NCBI GenBank assembly: GCA_025766275.1
Contig: JAFKAC010000006.1
Coordinates: 1,674,001 to 1,738,000, forward strand
DNA from: Lactarius indigo
Taxonomy: Eukaryota > Basidiomycota > Agaricomycetes > Russulales > Russulaceae
Reading direction: 5' to 3'
Length of the DNA stretch: 64,000 nt
In this document: piece by piece, positions 1-11,975 of the stretch
How positions within the stretch are numbered: the first letter of the stretch is position 1
Layout of the letters: every line of letters begins with the position of its first letter
Position numbers and translations under genes: made by a program
The notes under the pieces: model-generated
Told to the model about the DNA's origin: nothing
The model's database searches: none
The model's input: the letters and a program-made list of their open reading frames with translations, nothing else

Positions 1-532
1 GAATGGCGAAAGCAAAAAAGCTCGTAACCTAACTTGATGGCCCAGAAGCATTGGTCGCAGTCTTGCCATGCCGTCATCTAGGAGAACATAATTTGGGAGT
101 AAGCTTGGGAGGAGGGAAGAAGGGGAAATGAGGGCTCGCCGGCCTCGGACTCTATTATTTTTTTCCACGCTCAATTGAAGAATTTTCTTGGCGATTCCGA
201 TGATAAAGCACGGGAGCGGGGATGGTAGTTGCAGCGAGGATCGTGGCAATCATAAGGTGCCTGAGGCCTGAGAGGAAGGACGCATGCTAGACCAGATGCC
301 AGAGGGTACTTTAGTGCGGTCGACGACGAAGGATATGCGGCCGGAGAGCCATTGGGAAGGTACATTACTCACGCTAGAGTCACGGTGGGTATGGTGATAC
401 GACGAAGACAATGAAGCCATTTCAGGTAAAGAGCTAGTGCGAGACAAATAAATATATCGGTACGCTTCGCACGTCGCGTATACGAATACAGTAACGGAAT
501 CGAATTTGTAGGTAGTCATGTTCTGCAATGGA
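1..532. other. left-edge non-coding stretch
   Basis: I see no recognisable gene here. Short reading frames on the minus strand have no family resemblance and no convincing splice context. The right part probably holds the 3' untranslated region of NLR copy A, because the sequence just left of its stop codon resembles the region downstream of copy C (around 11900-11975). Confidence 0.5.
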
Positions 533-3500
533 CTACGTTTCGTGCTTTGACAATAACTCTGCGATCCTGCCATGTCCAGATGCCAATGCTTCTTGTCTTG
601 CCGTCCGCCCGTAGCCGTTCCGAACGTTCGCATTTGCACCACGTTCTAGTAAGAGCTTAGCGGCTTCAAGATCCCCATTGTACGACGCAAGATCCAATGC
701 GGTCCTTCGATTCCTCTGGCATGCGTTCAAATCGGCATTGTGATCAAGTAATAGCCGTACGACCTGAAGTCCCCCGTATGCTGATGCGTAATGCAGCGGG
801 GTCCAACCGTGCGCGCTTCGGGAGTTCACAGTCCGCGCCATACTCGATCAACAACTTTGCCACTTCGAGTTGCCCAAACATCGATGCTACAGCCAATGGG
901 GTCCGGCGTTCTTCATCCCTTTCTTCGACATCTGAACCATGGTCAAGTAACGAGCGTATGACGTCAATCTGTCCATTTTCTGACGCATCGCACACCGAAA
1001 GTCGCACATTACTGAAGCCTCCCACATTTTCCCTACGTGGGCGTGGCAGCTGCCCGACGTTTGGACACTGATTTTGTGGGTCGTTTGATGACGCGGTTGG
1101 CTCCGTCCCTCCGTCCAGAGGTATCGTAGATCGGGATAGAAAGTTTGCAACCTCGAGTTCCTCGTGGTCGGAGGCCAGGTCTAAAGGTGTCTTGTTGTTG
1201 TTATCATGTATGTCATTATCTGCGCCACGTTCAACTAGGGTCTTCACGACGTTGATATAGCCTTCGGGTGCTGCTAGATGTAAAGGGGTCTGACCGTCGT
1301 TGTCACGAGAGCCGACATCTGCGCCGCGTTGAATGAGCAGTTCTATCATCTCTGTGTGACCCCCAAGCGACGCCGAATGCAAAGGAGTCAGGCCGTCATC
1401 GTCTCGAGAACCCACGTCTGCGCCATGTTGAATGAGCAGTTCTGCCATCTTGACGTGACCTTCTTGCGATGCCAAATGGCAAGGAGTCGAACCAGTCATT
1501 ACTACGAGAGCTGACACCTGCACCATGTTGGATGAGCAGTTCTGCTATGTGTACGTGACCTCGAAATGACGCCGAATGCAAAGGTGTTCGACCGTCGTTG
1601 TAGCGAGAGTTTACATCTGCGCCATGTTGAATGAGCCATTTCGCCATCTCGACATGTCCCGAAGAACACAACGCCGAATATAAAGGAGTCCGGCCCTCAT
1701 CGTCACGAGAGCCAACATCTGCGCCATGTTGAACGAGTAGCTCTGCAATCTTGACTGTAACACTGATATGACGCGAAGTGCAAAGGAGTCCAATCATTTT
1801 TGGCACTGAGGGTCTACGTCTGCACCGCTTTCAATTAGGAACCGAACGACATCCACATGTCCATTATGTGTCGCTCCGTGTAGTGGAGAAACGCCATCTT
1901 CGTCCATGGGAATTTAAGTCCGCCCCCCGCTCCAGTAGTAGGCGCAATACCCCCATTTCTCCTGCAGAGGAAGCCAATCTTAACGGAGTGCAGCGAGAGA
2001 TGTCTCGTAGGTTCGATATCTGCATTGTGATCGAGTAACAACCTGCACAATGTCAATCCGTCCGCCTTGCGATGCTCGATGCAGTGGGCTCGTGCCACTC
2101 TTGTCTATGACATTCACATCCGCGCCTTGCCGAAGAAGTGACAATGCCGTGCTGATGTCCTCCTTGATGAACGCAGGCTAACAACGGACTCTCGTAATAC
2201 CCTCCCCTGGAATTGACATCCCCTGGGTAGCTGGCAATCAAGTATTCTGTGAGCTGGCGGAATCCACAAAGTACGGCGTAATATAATGGCACCGCCTGCG
2301 GTCGTTTTGGGCGCTTCGTAGGTATGTCCCCTCTCCAGGGGTCATCTATGTCGTATATCCAGACCCAAACGGAGAACTGTGGCCTGTCTGGATTGAAAAG
2401 GTGTTCCATGGCAACTTGGATGGTCGGAGATACGCCCTCACACTGACCGTGGTCGACCCAATGTCGGGCAGCGTAGTCGGTACAACGGAAAGTCTTAATG
2501 CTGTCTCTGTTGATGCGGTCGTCAAGCTGGAGCAAGATGCTGAGGGAGGCTTGAGCGAGAATGGTATGCGCCAAGTGGGGAACGATGTGATATCCAGAAA
2601 GATCCTCTCTCGCGGTAGCAAGGCGGTCTGATGTCAAGAACTCCTTTACTGAAAAATGCGAAAATTGGACAACTTGGGACCCGTCTACATTGACAACGCT
2701 GATGAGATTGGAACACACAGAAAGAACAGCTTCCTCAGCATCGCCTAGTCGCCAGTCGCGGTTAAACTTCGGAAGCGCTCCTTCATCGAAACCGAACCGC
2801 CAAAATATCCGCGAGTTCCTCCACGCGAAGGGGTCTGATTGACACGGCAAGGCATTGGAAGAGGCGCTGCGCGTACTGTCGCACCTCTGCATCAATCGCC
2901 AGTAACGCACGTTCGTATGTTTCGTCCAACGTCTTCGGCATCTCATTCAAAGTACTTCGGAATATGCGCAGGTAACGGTCCGACGCAGTACCTCCAACTT
3001 GACAAAAGACCCATCTAAACCTGTAGGCGGGATTAATTAGGAGATCTTTTCGAGAAATAATGACGACAATCACTTACATCCCATCCGCCTTATCTGAGAG
3101 CGTATCGATCACCAGCTGCTTATCTCCTTCTCTCCATCTCCGCATCCTCAAATCAGAGTGCACGACTGCCTTGATGTAGGAGGCAATGTCCGCCTTTTGT
3201 CCGATTTCATCGTGAAGGGACATACGGAACGGTGACAAGGGTTCAAGAGTATTTCGAATGTCGATCTCCGGGCGACTTGAGATACACATATGTACATTTG
3301 GGATCTTTAACTCGACAAAATATCCTAGAAACTCGAGCACCTGTTCTCGCGCGGTCGGTATCCCAGAGATGTTGGGGCACTCATCGAGAGCGTCAATGAT
3401 GATGTATGTCGCCGGCAGTCCTGGCACTTGGAGCATTTCCATGAGACATTGTGAGAGCGCGTCCTCTGAAGGCTCCTGCGTGCCTCCAGGCGTGGTTCGA

Positions 3501-5055
3501 ATATAAACGGGACAAGATATGATAGGCAGGGATCAGACTTGGCGCTGAGCTGAAAGACAAGAGAGGAGAGCAGTCCGCGTAGGTGTTGCTTCTCAGTGTC
3601 CTTGAAATCAAAATAAAAGTACGCCATTGACGCTAATCCTGCCTTGCAAGTGCTGTCGATTTTTCGGATGATGGAAGAACTAGCAGAGAGCTGAATGACA
3701 ATAACGGAGGAAGTGAGATAATACCTACAGTAAAATGGTCTTTCCGGAACCCGCTACACGACACAGAAGAAATTAGGATCGTCGCAAGGTTAATGTTGAG
3801 AACGCACGTTTCCCGCTGATCCACAGAAGGGAACCCTTGGCGTTCCATTCTGTAAAAACGCTTGCTTGGAAGAGCCAATTAGGCCGTTCCATCTCGATGG
3901 GATCTGCATCCAAGATTGTAGTTTTTCGACGGATCTGGGGGGCAAAGCCAATTTTTGGAGTCCCTTTGCAGCTGGTCGCCTGCAGCCTGTCTTAGCGCCA
4001 CCAGTCGAAAATAGGAGTACCAATGCATGACGAACGTCTCATCTTGTTTATATCACTCGCCATTTGTTGCATCGTATCTATCGTGCAGTGAGTTCGCGCG
4101 ACATCAATTTGCGAAAACGGTAAAAGCATACCCAGAGCGTCCCGGATGCCGTTCGTCGACGCTTTCCCGTCTAGTAGTACATAGACAATACCTTAGTCAC
4201 GTCAGTAACCGGTCAAATAAACTTTGCGTACCATTCATGACTACTTTCACATTATTCATAAGTCCATGGACAACTTCCAGGGTCTGCGCAACGGTCATCC
4301 GGCCTTCCTCCTGAGTGAGACGGTCAAGCCTCCGAAGCACAGCCTCAACCTCGCTCTCTCCTAGTAGTTTCTTTGCAAATTTCTCTATACCACGTTGAGC
4401 TATCGTGTATTGAGGAGGACAATTGACTTACTGAATCTGCCTTGTTTAATTTGCTTGGTAGCAAGGGCAAACACGGAAAGTAACTCGACCATTATCTTTA
4501 CGACTATATCGGTCATCGAAGGGGTCAAGGGGACATCTGTATAGATTCGGAGGCGTTTGAGGAAGTTTCCGATACATTCAAACAGATCGACAAGTGCATC
4601 GTAGCTCGAGCTGACGCCGTTGGCCGCCTAGGATATGTGGATCAGGAAATATGTTGGTGGAGAATGTCAATGGACGTACCGTGATAAGAATATCCACGCT
4701 AACAAAGATCGCCTTTGCCGGTTGGAACGGGACCTGGTGGCCGAATGGTTGAAGGTCAAGAAGAAAAACTAGGACATTCAGCTCATTGAACTTCACAGTC
4801 TCGCCAAGTACGCCAGAGAGCAGTATGGATGACCTGGACGAATGGTCTAAGCCAGTTGATCAAATTGCGATTGCCATCTCGATAGACTTTGAATGTGTTC
4901 GCCTTGTCTTCGAGTAGTCTAAGTATGTCATCGAGGGAATCGCAGGCCACTCAGCTCAGTCGGCATAAGGGTGCTTGTCAAGCTCTATGCCGAATCTGGT
5001 CGTGGTAGTCTGAGAGAGCTTTATCCAGAATCGCTTGAAATGATACAGCAGGCAT
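533..5055 (-). pseudogene. NLR copy A: Goodbye-NACHT-ankyrin, frameshifted
   Basis: This is the most 3' member of a tandem NLR trio and follows copy C exon for exon. The start (ATG at 5055) gives the same MPAVSFQAILDKAL opening as copy C, but one extra base about 60 nt in shifts the frame to a stop (residues QIRHRA*). The P-loop (GSGKT, about 3725-3755), the Walker B region (DALDECP, about 3380) and the NACHT tail (2053-3073) are recognisable. The ankyrin region (533-2100) is split over at least three frames, with breaks near 830, 1500 and 1810-1840; the C-terminal end is ELLSKHET. Goodbye and NACHT domains belong to fungal STAND proteins thought to act as cytosolic receptors in non-self recognition. 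The many breaks make this a pseudogene unless several are assembly errors. Confidence 0.8.
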
Positions 5056-5334
5056 CTTTTAGATGGTCCCTCGAGGGGATACGTTGGCCAATTCAGCGGT
5101 GGTTGTGCAAGGTGGAAAGGCCCGCAGCGAGCGCTAGCGCCGCACGATGCGGCCCCGCTACGGCCTCGTGTCAACCAAAGCACCGCTTCTCCTCGTGCAC
5201 AATTTGATCGAAAATTCAAACTAGATCCGACAGCGTCGAGGTTTTGTCTGTCATGATGTACCAGAGCCCGTTGCGCCGAGATTGCTATGAATGCCTGTCA
5301 ATGCCTGATGATGATCCTTCACATCTCCAAACCA

Positions 5335-5480
5335 TTGCTGTGACCCGTGAATATATAGAATTTACGGAAGTGCGGTGATATCCCATACCGTGACAGGCTA
5401 ACATAAGTACAAAACAGGACAAGAGACAAACATATCGTCATGCGTCACGCAGCGTCACGCAGATGAATAAGCTGTACTGT
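5335..5480 (-). promoter_or_regulatory. conserved NLR upstream block, copy A
   Basis: A block reading tgacccgtgaatatataga followed by aatttacggaag and a gtggtatccca-like run (about 5340-5390) recurs upstream of copy B (about 11100-11145) and copy C (about 17211-17255). It lies 280-420 nt upstream of each NLR start codon. It contains a TATA-like ATATATAGA core, but on the strand opposite to NLR transcription when read as written. It may be shared promoter or merely duplicated spacer. Past it, the sequence runs directly into the 3' flank of copy B (GTCACGCAG short repeats), marking the A/B junction. Confidence 0.45.
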
Positions 5481-5494
5481 AGGTGTTCTACGTT

Positions 5495-8400
5495 TCGTGC
5501 TTCGACAATAACTCTGCGATCCAGCCGTGTCCTCGTGCCGATGCTTCTTGTCTTGGAGTTCGACCGTAGCTGTTTCGAACGTTCGCATTTGCACCACGTT
5601 CTAGCAAGAGCTCAGTAATCTCGGAGATATCCGTTGTACGATGCAAGGTCCAACGCAGTCCTTTGGTTCCTCTGGCATGCGTTCAAGGTCGACATTATGA
5701 TCAAGTAATAGCCGTACGACCTGAAGTTCCCCGCCCCGTGATGCGTAATGCAGCGGGGTCCAACCGTGCGCATCTCTGGAGTTCACATCCGCGCCATACT
5801 CGATCAACAATTTTGCCACCTCGAGCTGCCCAGACATCGACGCCACAGCTAATGCGGTCCGGCGACAGTTATCCCTTTCTTCAACATCCGAACCACAGTC
5901 AAGTAACGAACGAACGACGTCAATCTGTCCATTTCCTGACTGCAGTGTACACCGAAGACTGTTTGTCGTTGGAGCATTTCACATTTTCTCCACGTGGCTG
6001 TCGTGACGGCTGCACGACGTCTGGGGAACTGATTTTTTGGGTTGATTGATGACGCGGATGGGTTCGCCTCTCTGTCCAGAGACATCGCAGATCGGGATAG
6101 AAAGTTTGCAACCTCGAGTTCCTCGTTATCGGTCGCCAGGTCGAAAGGTGTCATGTTCTCGCCATCAACTATGTTATGATCTGCGCCATATTCAAGGAGA
6201 AGCTTCACGATGGCTAGACGGCCTTTGAGTGCCGCTATATACAAAGGAGTCCGACCGTCGTTGTTACGAGAGCCCACATCTGCGCCGTGTTGAATGAGCA
6301 ATTCGGCCATCTTGATGTGACCCTCTTGCGATGCCGAATGTAAAGGAGTCCAATCATCCTTATCAGGAAAGTCCACATCTGCACCATGTTGAATGAGCAA
6401 TTCTGCCACCTTGATGTGACCCTCTTGCGACGCCGCATGTAAAGGAGTCCAGTCGTCGTTGTCAGGAGAGCCCACATCTGCACCATGTTGAATGAGCAGT
6501 TCTGCTATAAGTACATGACCCCAAGATGACGCCGAATGTAAAGGTGTTTGGCCGTCGTTGCAACGAGCACCCACATCTGCGCCATGTTGAATGAGCCATT
6601 CTATCATCTTTTCATGTCCCAAACATGACGCCGAATATAAAGGAGTCCGACCCCCATTGTCGCGAGAGTCCACATCTGCGCTATGTAAAATGAATAGTTC
6701 TGCCATCTTGATGTGACCCTGTTGCGACGACAAATGCAAAGGAGTCCGATTGTCGTTGTCACGAGAGCCCACATCTGCGCCATGTTGAATGAGCAATTCC
6801 GCTATAAGAACATGACCCCCAAATGATGCCGAATGCAAAGGAGTTAGACCGCCATTGTTAGTGCGAGAGCCCACATCTGCGCCATGTTGAATGAGCAGTT
6901 CTGCCATCTTGACGTGACCCTGTTGCGATGCCAAATCCAAAGGAGTCCGATCGTCATTGCTACGAGAGCTCACATCTGCGCCACGTTGAACGAGCAGCTC
7001 AGCTATATCCACGTGACCTCGAAATGACGCCGAATGCAAAGGAGTTCGACCGTCGTTGTAACGAGAGCCCACATCTGCTCCATGTTGAATGAGCCATTCT
7101 GCCACCTTGACATGCCCCAAACACGACGCCGAATATAAAGGGGTCCGGCCCTTATTGTCACGAGAGCCCACATCTGCGCCACTTTCAATTAAGAACCGAA
7201 CGACATCAAGATGTCCATTTTGCGCCGCTCCGTGTAGTAGAGAAGAACCCTCTTCATCCCGAGAGTTGACGTTCCGCCCCTCGCTGTAGTAGTAGACGCG
7301 ATACCCCCGTTTCTCCCGTCGAGGAAGCCAATCTTAACGGAGTGCGGCCCGAGATGTTTCGTAGGTTGACATCTGCATTGTGATCGAGTAACAACCGCAC
7401 AATGTCAATCCGTCCGCTTTGCGATGCTCGGTGCAGTGGGCCCGTCCCGCTCCCATCTACGACATTCACATCCGCGCCTTGCCGAAGAAGTGACAATGCC
7501 ATCTCGATGTCTTCCTTGATGAACGCGGCCAACAATGGGCTTTTGTAATACCCTCCCCTGGCATTGACATCCCACGGGTAGCTGGAGATCAAGTGTTCTG
7601 CAAGTCGGTGGAAACCGCAAAGTACGGCGTAATATAATGGGACTGCCTTGGGTCGTTCTGGGTGTGTCGTGGGCATGTCTCCTCTCCAGGGATCATCTAT
7701 GTCGTATATCCACACCCAAGCGGAGAAGTGTGGTTTATCTGGATTGAAAAGGTGTTCCATAGGCAACTTGGATGGTCGACAATGCGTCCTCAAATCCACC
7801 GTGGTCGATCCAGTGTCTGGCAGCATAATCGGACAACGGAAAGTTCTTAATGCTGTCTCTGTTGATGTGGTTGTCGAGCTGGAGCAAGACACTGAGAGAG
7901 GCTTGGGCGAGAATGGTATGCGCCAAGTGGGGAACGATGTGATATCCAGAAAGATCCTCTCTCCGTGGTGGCAAGGCGGTCTGATGTCAAGAACTCCTTT
8001 ACTGAAAAATGCGAAAATTGGACAACTTGGAGAGCCGTCTACATCGACAACGCTGATGAGATTGGAGCACACAGAAAGAACAGCTTCCTCGGCATCGCCT
8101 AGTCGCCAGTCGCGGGTTAAACTTCGGAAGCGCTCCTTCATCGAACCGAACCGCCAAAATATCCGCGAGTTCCTCCACGCGAAGTGGTCTAATTGATACA
8201 GCAAGGCATTGGAAGAGGCGCTGCGCGTATTGTCGTACCTCCGCATCAATCGCCAGTAACGCACGTTCGTATGTTTCGTCCAACGTCTTCGGCATCTCAT
8301 TCAGAGTACTCCGGATATGCGCAGGTAAGGTCCGACGCAGAACCTCCAACTGGCAAAAGACCCATCTAAACCTGTAGGCGGGATTAATTAGGCGATCTTT

Positions 8401-10391
8401 TCGAGAAATCATGACGACAATCACTTACATCCCATCCGCCTTATCTGAGAGCGTATCGATCACCAACTGTTTATCTCCTTCTCTCCATCTTCGCATCCTC
8501 AAATCAAATCGCACGACCGCCTTGATGTAGGAGGCAATGTCCGCCTTCTGTCCGCTTTCGTCGTGAAGGGACATATGGAACAGGTGCCAAGGATTCAAAA
8601 CTGTTTCGAATGTCGATCTCCGGGCGGCTTGAGATACATATGTGTACATTTGGAAGCTTTAACTCGACAAGATACTCTAGAAACTCGAGCACTTGTTCTC
8701 GCGCGGTCGGTATCCCAGAGATGTTGGGGCACTCATCGAGAGCGTCGATGATGATGTACGTCGCAGGCTGTCCTGGCACTTGGAGCATTTCCACGAGACA
8801 TTGTGAGAGCGCGTCCTCTGAAGGCTCCTGCGTGCCTCCAACGTGATCCGAATATAAACGGGACAAAATTTGATAACAGGAATCAGACTTGGCGCTGAGC
8901 TGAAAGACAAGAGAGGAGAGGAGTCCGCGCAGGTGTTGCTTCTCGGTGTCCTTGAAATCAAAATAAAAGTACGCCATTGACGCTAATCCCGCCTTGCATG
9001 TCCTGTCAATTTTTCGAATGATTGAAGAACTAGTAAAGGGTGTGAATAACTATAACGGAGGAAGTGAGATAAGACCTACAGTAAAATGGTCTTTCCGGAA
9101 CCCGCTATGCGATGCAGAAGAAATTAGGGACCATCGCGAGGCTAATGTTGAGTACGCACGCTTTCCGTGGATCCACAAGAGGGAACCTTTGGCGTTCCAC
9201 TCGGCAAAGACACTTTCTTGAAAGAGCCATGTGGCAGTTCCGTCTTGATGGGATTTGCATCCAATGTTGTAGTTTTTCGACGGATCTGGGGGGCAAAGCC
9301 AACTTTTGGAGTCCCTTTGCAGCTGGTCGCCTGCAGCCTGTCTTAGCGCCACCAGTCGATAATGGGAGTACTAATTCATAACGAACGTCTTATCTTGTTT
9401 ACATCACTCGCCATTTGTTGCATCGTATCTATCGTGCAGTGAGTTCGCGCGAGATCAATTTGCGAAGACGGTAAAAGCATACCCAGAGCATTCCGGATGC
9501 CGTCCGCCGACGCTTTCCCGTCTAGTAGTACATAGACAATACCTTAGTCGCGTCAGTGACCGGCCAAGTAAATTTTGCGTACCATTCATGACTACTTTCA
9601 CATTATTCATGAGTCCATTGACCACTTCCAGGGTCTGCGCGACGGTTATCCGGCCCTCCTCCTGAGTGAGACGGTCAAGCCTTTGTAGCACAGCCTCGAT
9701 CTCGCTCTCTCCTAGCAGCTTTTTCGCGAATTTCTCTACACCATGTTGAGCTATCGTGTGCCTCGGACGACGATCGACTTACTGAATCTGCCTTGTTTAA
9801 TTTGCTTGGTTGCGAGGGCGAAGACAGAGAGTAACTCGACCATTATCTTGACGACTACATCCGACATCGAAGGTGTCAAAGGGACATCGGTATAGATCCG
9901 GAGGCGTTTGAGGAAGTTTCCAACACATTCAAATAAGTCAACAAGTGCATCGTAGCTCGAGCTGACGCCATTGGCCGCCTAGGATATGCGAATCAGGAAA
10001 TATGCCAATGGAGAACGTCTATGGACGCACCGTAATTAGAACATCTACGCCAACAAAGATCGCCTTTGCTGGTTGGAACGGCACCTGATAGGCGAACGGT
10101 GAAAGGTCAAGAGGACATTCAGTTCATTAAGCTTACAGCTTCGCCAAGAACGCCAGAGAGCGTATGGATGACCTGGACAACTGGGCTAAGCCAATTGATC
10201 AACTTGCGGTTTCCATCTCGATAAACTTTGAATGTGTTCGCCTTGTCTTCGAGTAGCTTAAGGACGTCATCGGGAGAATCACGGCCTCTCAGTTCGTCGG
10301 CAAAAGGGTGCTTGTCGAGTTCTACGCCAATCTGGGCGCGGTAGTCGGCGAGAGCTTTATCGAGGATCTCTTGAAATGATGCAGTAGGCAT
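5495..10391 (-). pseudogene. NLR copy B: Goodbye-NACHT-ankyrin, frameshifted
   Basis: This is the middle member of the NLR trio. The Goodbye exon is open from ATG 10391 (MPTASFQEILDKALADY opening). The P-loop GSGKT lies at about 9080-9105 and the Walker B ILE/ASP-rich strand with DALDECP at about 8730. The NACHT exon breaks near 8575, where an extra base shifts the frame just after the SSRPEIDIRNSFE segment. A further break near 8100-8160 separates overlapping frames, and another near 7250 sits at the join of the first ankyrin units with the long ankyrin run (5849-7171, about 13 repeats). A last break near 5846 precedes the C-terminal repeats. The Goodbye-NACHT-ankyrin architecture is the same as copy C, but at least four frame breaks argue against a full-length product. 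The long uninterrupted ankyrin run is better kept than the rest. Confidence 0.8.
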
Positions 10392-11218
10392 CTTGTATAC
10401 GATCCTTCGAAGAAATACGCCGCACTAAGTCGGCCAATTATGTGGTGGTTGTGCGAGGTGGGACTAGTAACTTGAAGGGGGGGCGCCCACGCTGGCAGCA
10501 GGCACTGCGGCCAGCGCCAGCCAAGGCGGTCTCCTGTCAACCAAGCACTGCCTCTTCCAGGGTACGATTTTGACGATAAGAGTCAAACTAGCATGTTACA
10601 TATGTTTTCGTTGTCGTCTCTCCTTCGCAGTTGAGGACATATCGATTATGAAGAGTGACTCGGATCCGGCAGCGTTGAGCAAGGCGTTGAGGTGTTGTTA
10701 TCTGTGCTGCCAGTGCTCCGCCGAGTCGGCAACGCTGCCTATGTCTTCACCTAGTAGCCGCACCGTGCAGCCCCATCAGCCGGGTCTTCAAGCTGCTTGT
10801 CGTCTGGCGCGGTACAATGACTCATTCCTTGGTACGAACATGCACTGAGTTGCATCAAAAGCAAAAGTTACCTGTGCCTCAGAACTTCAAAGCGTCAAGT
10901 AATACTAGTAGTATAACTGTCGTCTCCGCCCAGACCTGGAGTTCATAATATGCGATTTAAAAGTGATCTAGAGCAGTAATCCACTTGACTGGACACCAAT
11001 GGGGACGTTCACTATAGTACTGTAGTACCCAGATACAAACGTCTGTCATGTTCAACTGTAGTCGTGGTTCCTTTCCTCCTTACATCTCCAAACCATCGAT
11101 GTGACCCGTGAAAATATAGAATTTAAGTGCGGTGGTATCCCATAACATACTTGTAACTACAAACGAGAGTCAGACACGAGAGAGAGACGCAGTACAGTAT
11201 GCCAAGCTAAACCAAACA
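10392..11218. promoter_or_regulatory. NLR copy B upstream region
   Basis: No gene is visible. The segment next to copy B matches the region upstream of copies A and C (a GC-rich stretch, then runs containing CAACCACC-like and AGCGCTGCC-like words). The duplicated upstream block occurs at about 11096-11150 (tgacccgtgaaaatataga, then the aatttaagtgcggtggta run). The middle, about 10850-11080, has no counterpart I can find near copies A or C. Confidence 0.4.
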
Positions 11219-11498
11219 CTAGTTCCTAACTGAATGCCTTCCACCAACCGTCCTCCATATCCGATCTGAGCGCCTCCACCCGCGCTCGGAACGCGTCCGC
11301 CCCCTTGATCTCCTCCCTTGTCCCAGACTCCACCTTCCCGGGCGCTTCAAACATGGACGCAGCGGCGCCCGCAGGCCGCGCCGCAGGTCGCCGAGCAGAC
11401 GCCTGCACGCTCTTTCGTGCCACGCTTGCCACCATTCGTCCTCCCAGGATCTCGACTGGTTCAAGAAACCGGAACACTTTTATTCCCCCGCTTGCCAC
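11219..11498 (-). pseudogene. orphan 3' fragment of the LRR gene
   Basis: A minus-strand frame of about 90 residues matches the C-terminus of the LRR protein encoded at 17294-19549. Shared words are ARRPAARPAGAAAS (against ARRARAAAS), MFEAPGKVE (against VFEAPGKVE), EIKGADAFRARVEALRS (against EIKEADAFRARVEALRS) and DGWWKAFS (against DGWLKVFS). It lies at the same position relative to NLR copy B (upstream, same strand) as the full LRR gene does to copy C. This is therefore a piece of the neighbour carried along when the NLR gene duplicated. It lacks the LRRs, has no obvious promoter and is probably not expressed as a protein. Confidence 0.85.
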
Positions 11499-11975
11499 GC
11501 GCAGTAATCACCAAGGGACCGATGATGACGCTCCATTTTTTCTGATCTTCATCACCTCGCTCCAGGAGGGCCTGAACCGCCCGTTGTGACCTCGCCAAAG
11601 CGCAAACCCCCGATCGGGAAGTAGTTCGTGCTTCCACCCATTTTCTATGCAGTCCGTTAGCTTATTTGTTTTCTCGCCATAGCCGATTACTATACACAAG
11701 AGCTAGTACACTTCCTTGCACCATGCACCATGCACCGGTCCCTTTTCCTTACAGCGCCAGGCAGCGACTCAAAAATGAGAAAAGAAATGTGGGTTTACGT
11801 GAGGGTGATACTGTTTAACTTACATACAAACACATCATCAAGAGTCACGCATCACGCATCACGCATCAGATACAGCTGATAACCTTCCTAGCAATCAATA
11901 TCAGCAATGCGGTACGAATCGAAACTCAGATGAATAACGGAACCGGACCTGTAGATGGCCAAGTTTTGTAAAGGA
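11499..11975. other. junction between LRR fragment and NLR copy C
   Basis: This is the spacer between the end of the duplicated LRR fragment and the 3' end of NLR copy C. No gene is recognised. A short tandem repeat of the word atcacgc occurs at about 11843-11868; a related GTCACGC run lies at the A/B junction near 5440-5462. The right side is probably the 3' untranslated region of copy C. Confidence 0.4.

Noticed and set aside
250..642. Open frames on the minus strand left of NLR copy A as a separate gene
   Set aside because: They overlap the 3' end of copy A in another frame, lack family signals and resemble duplicated 3' flank.
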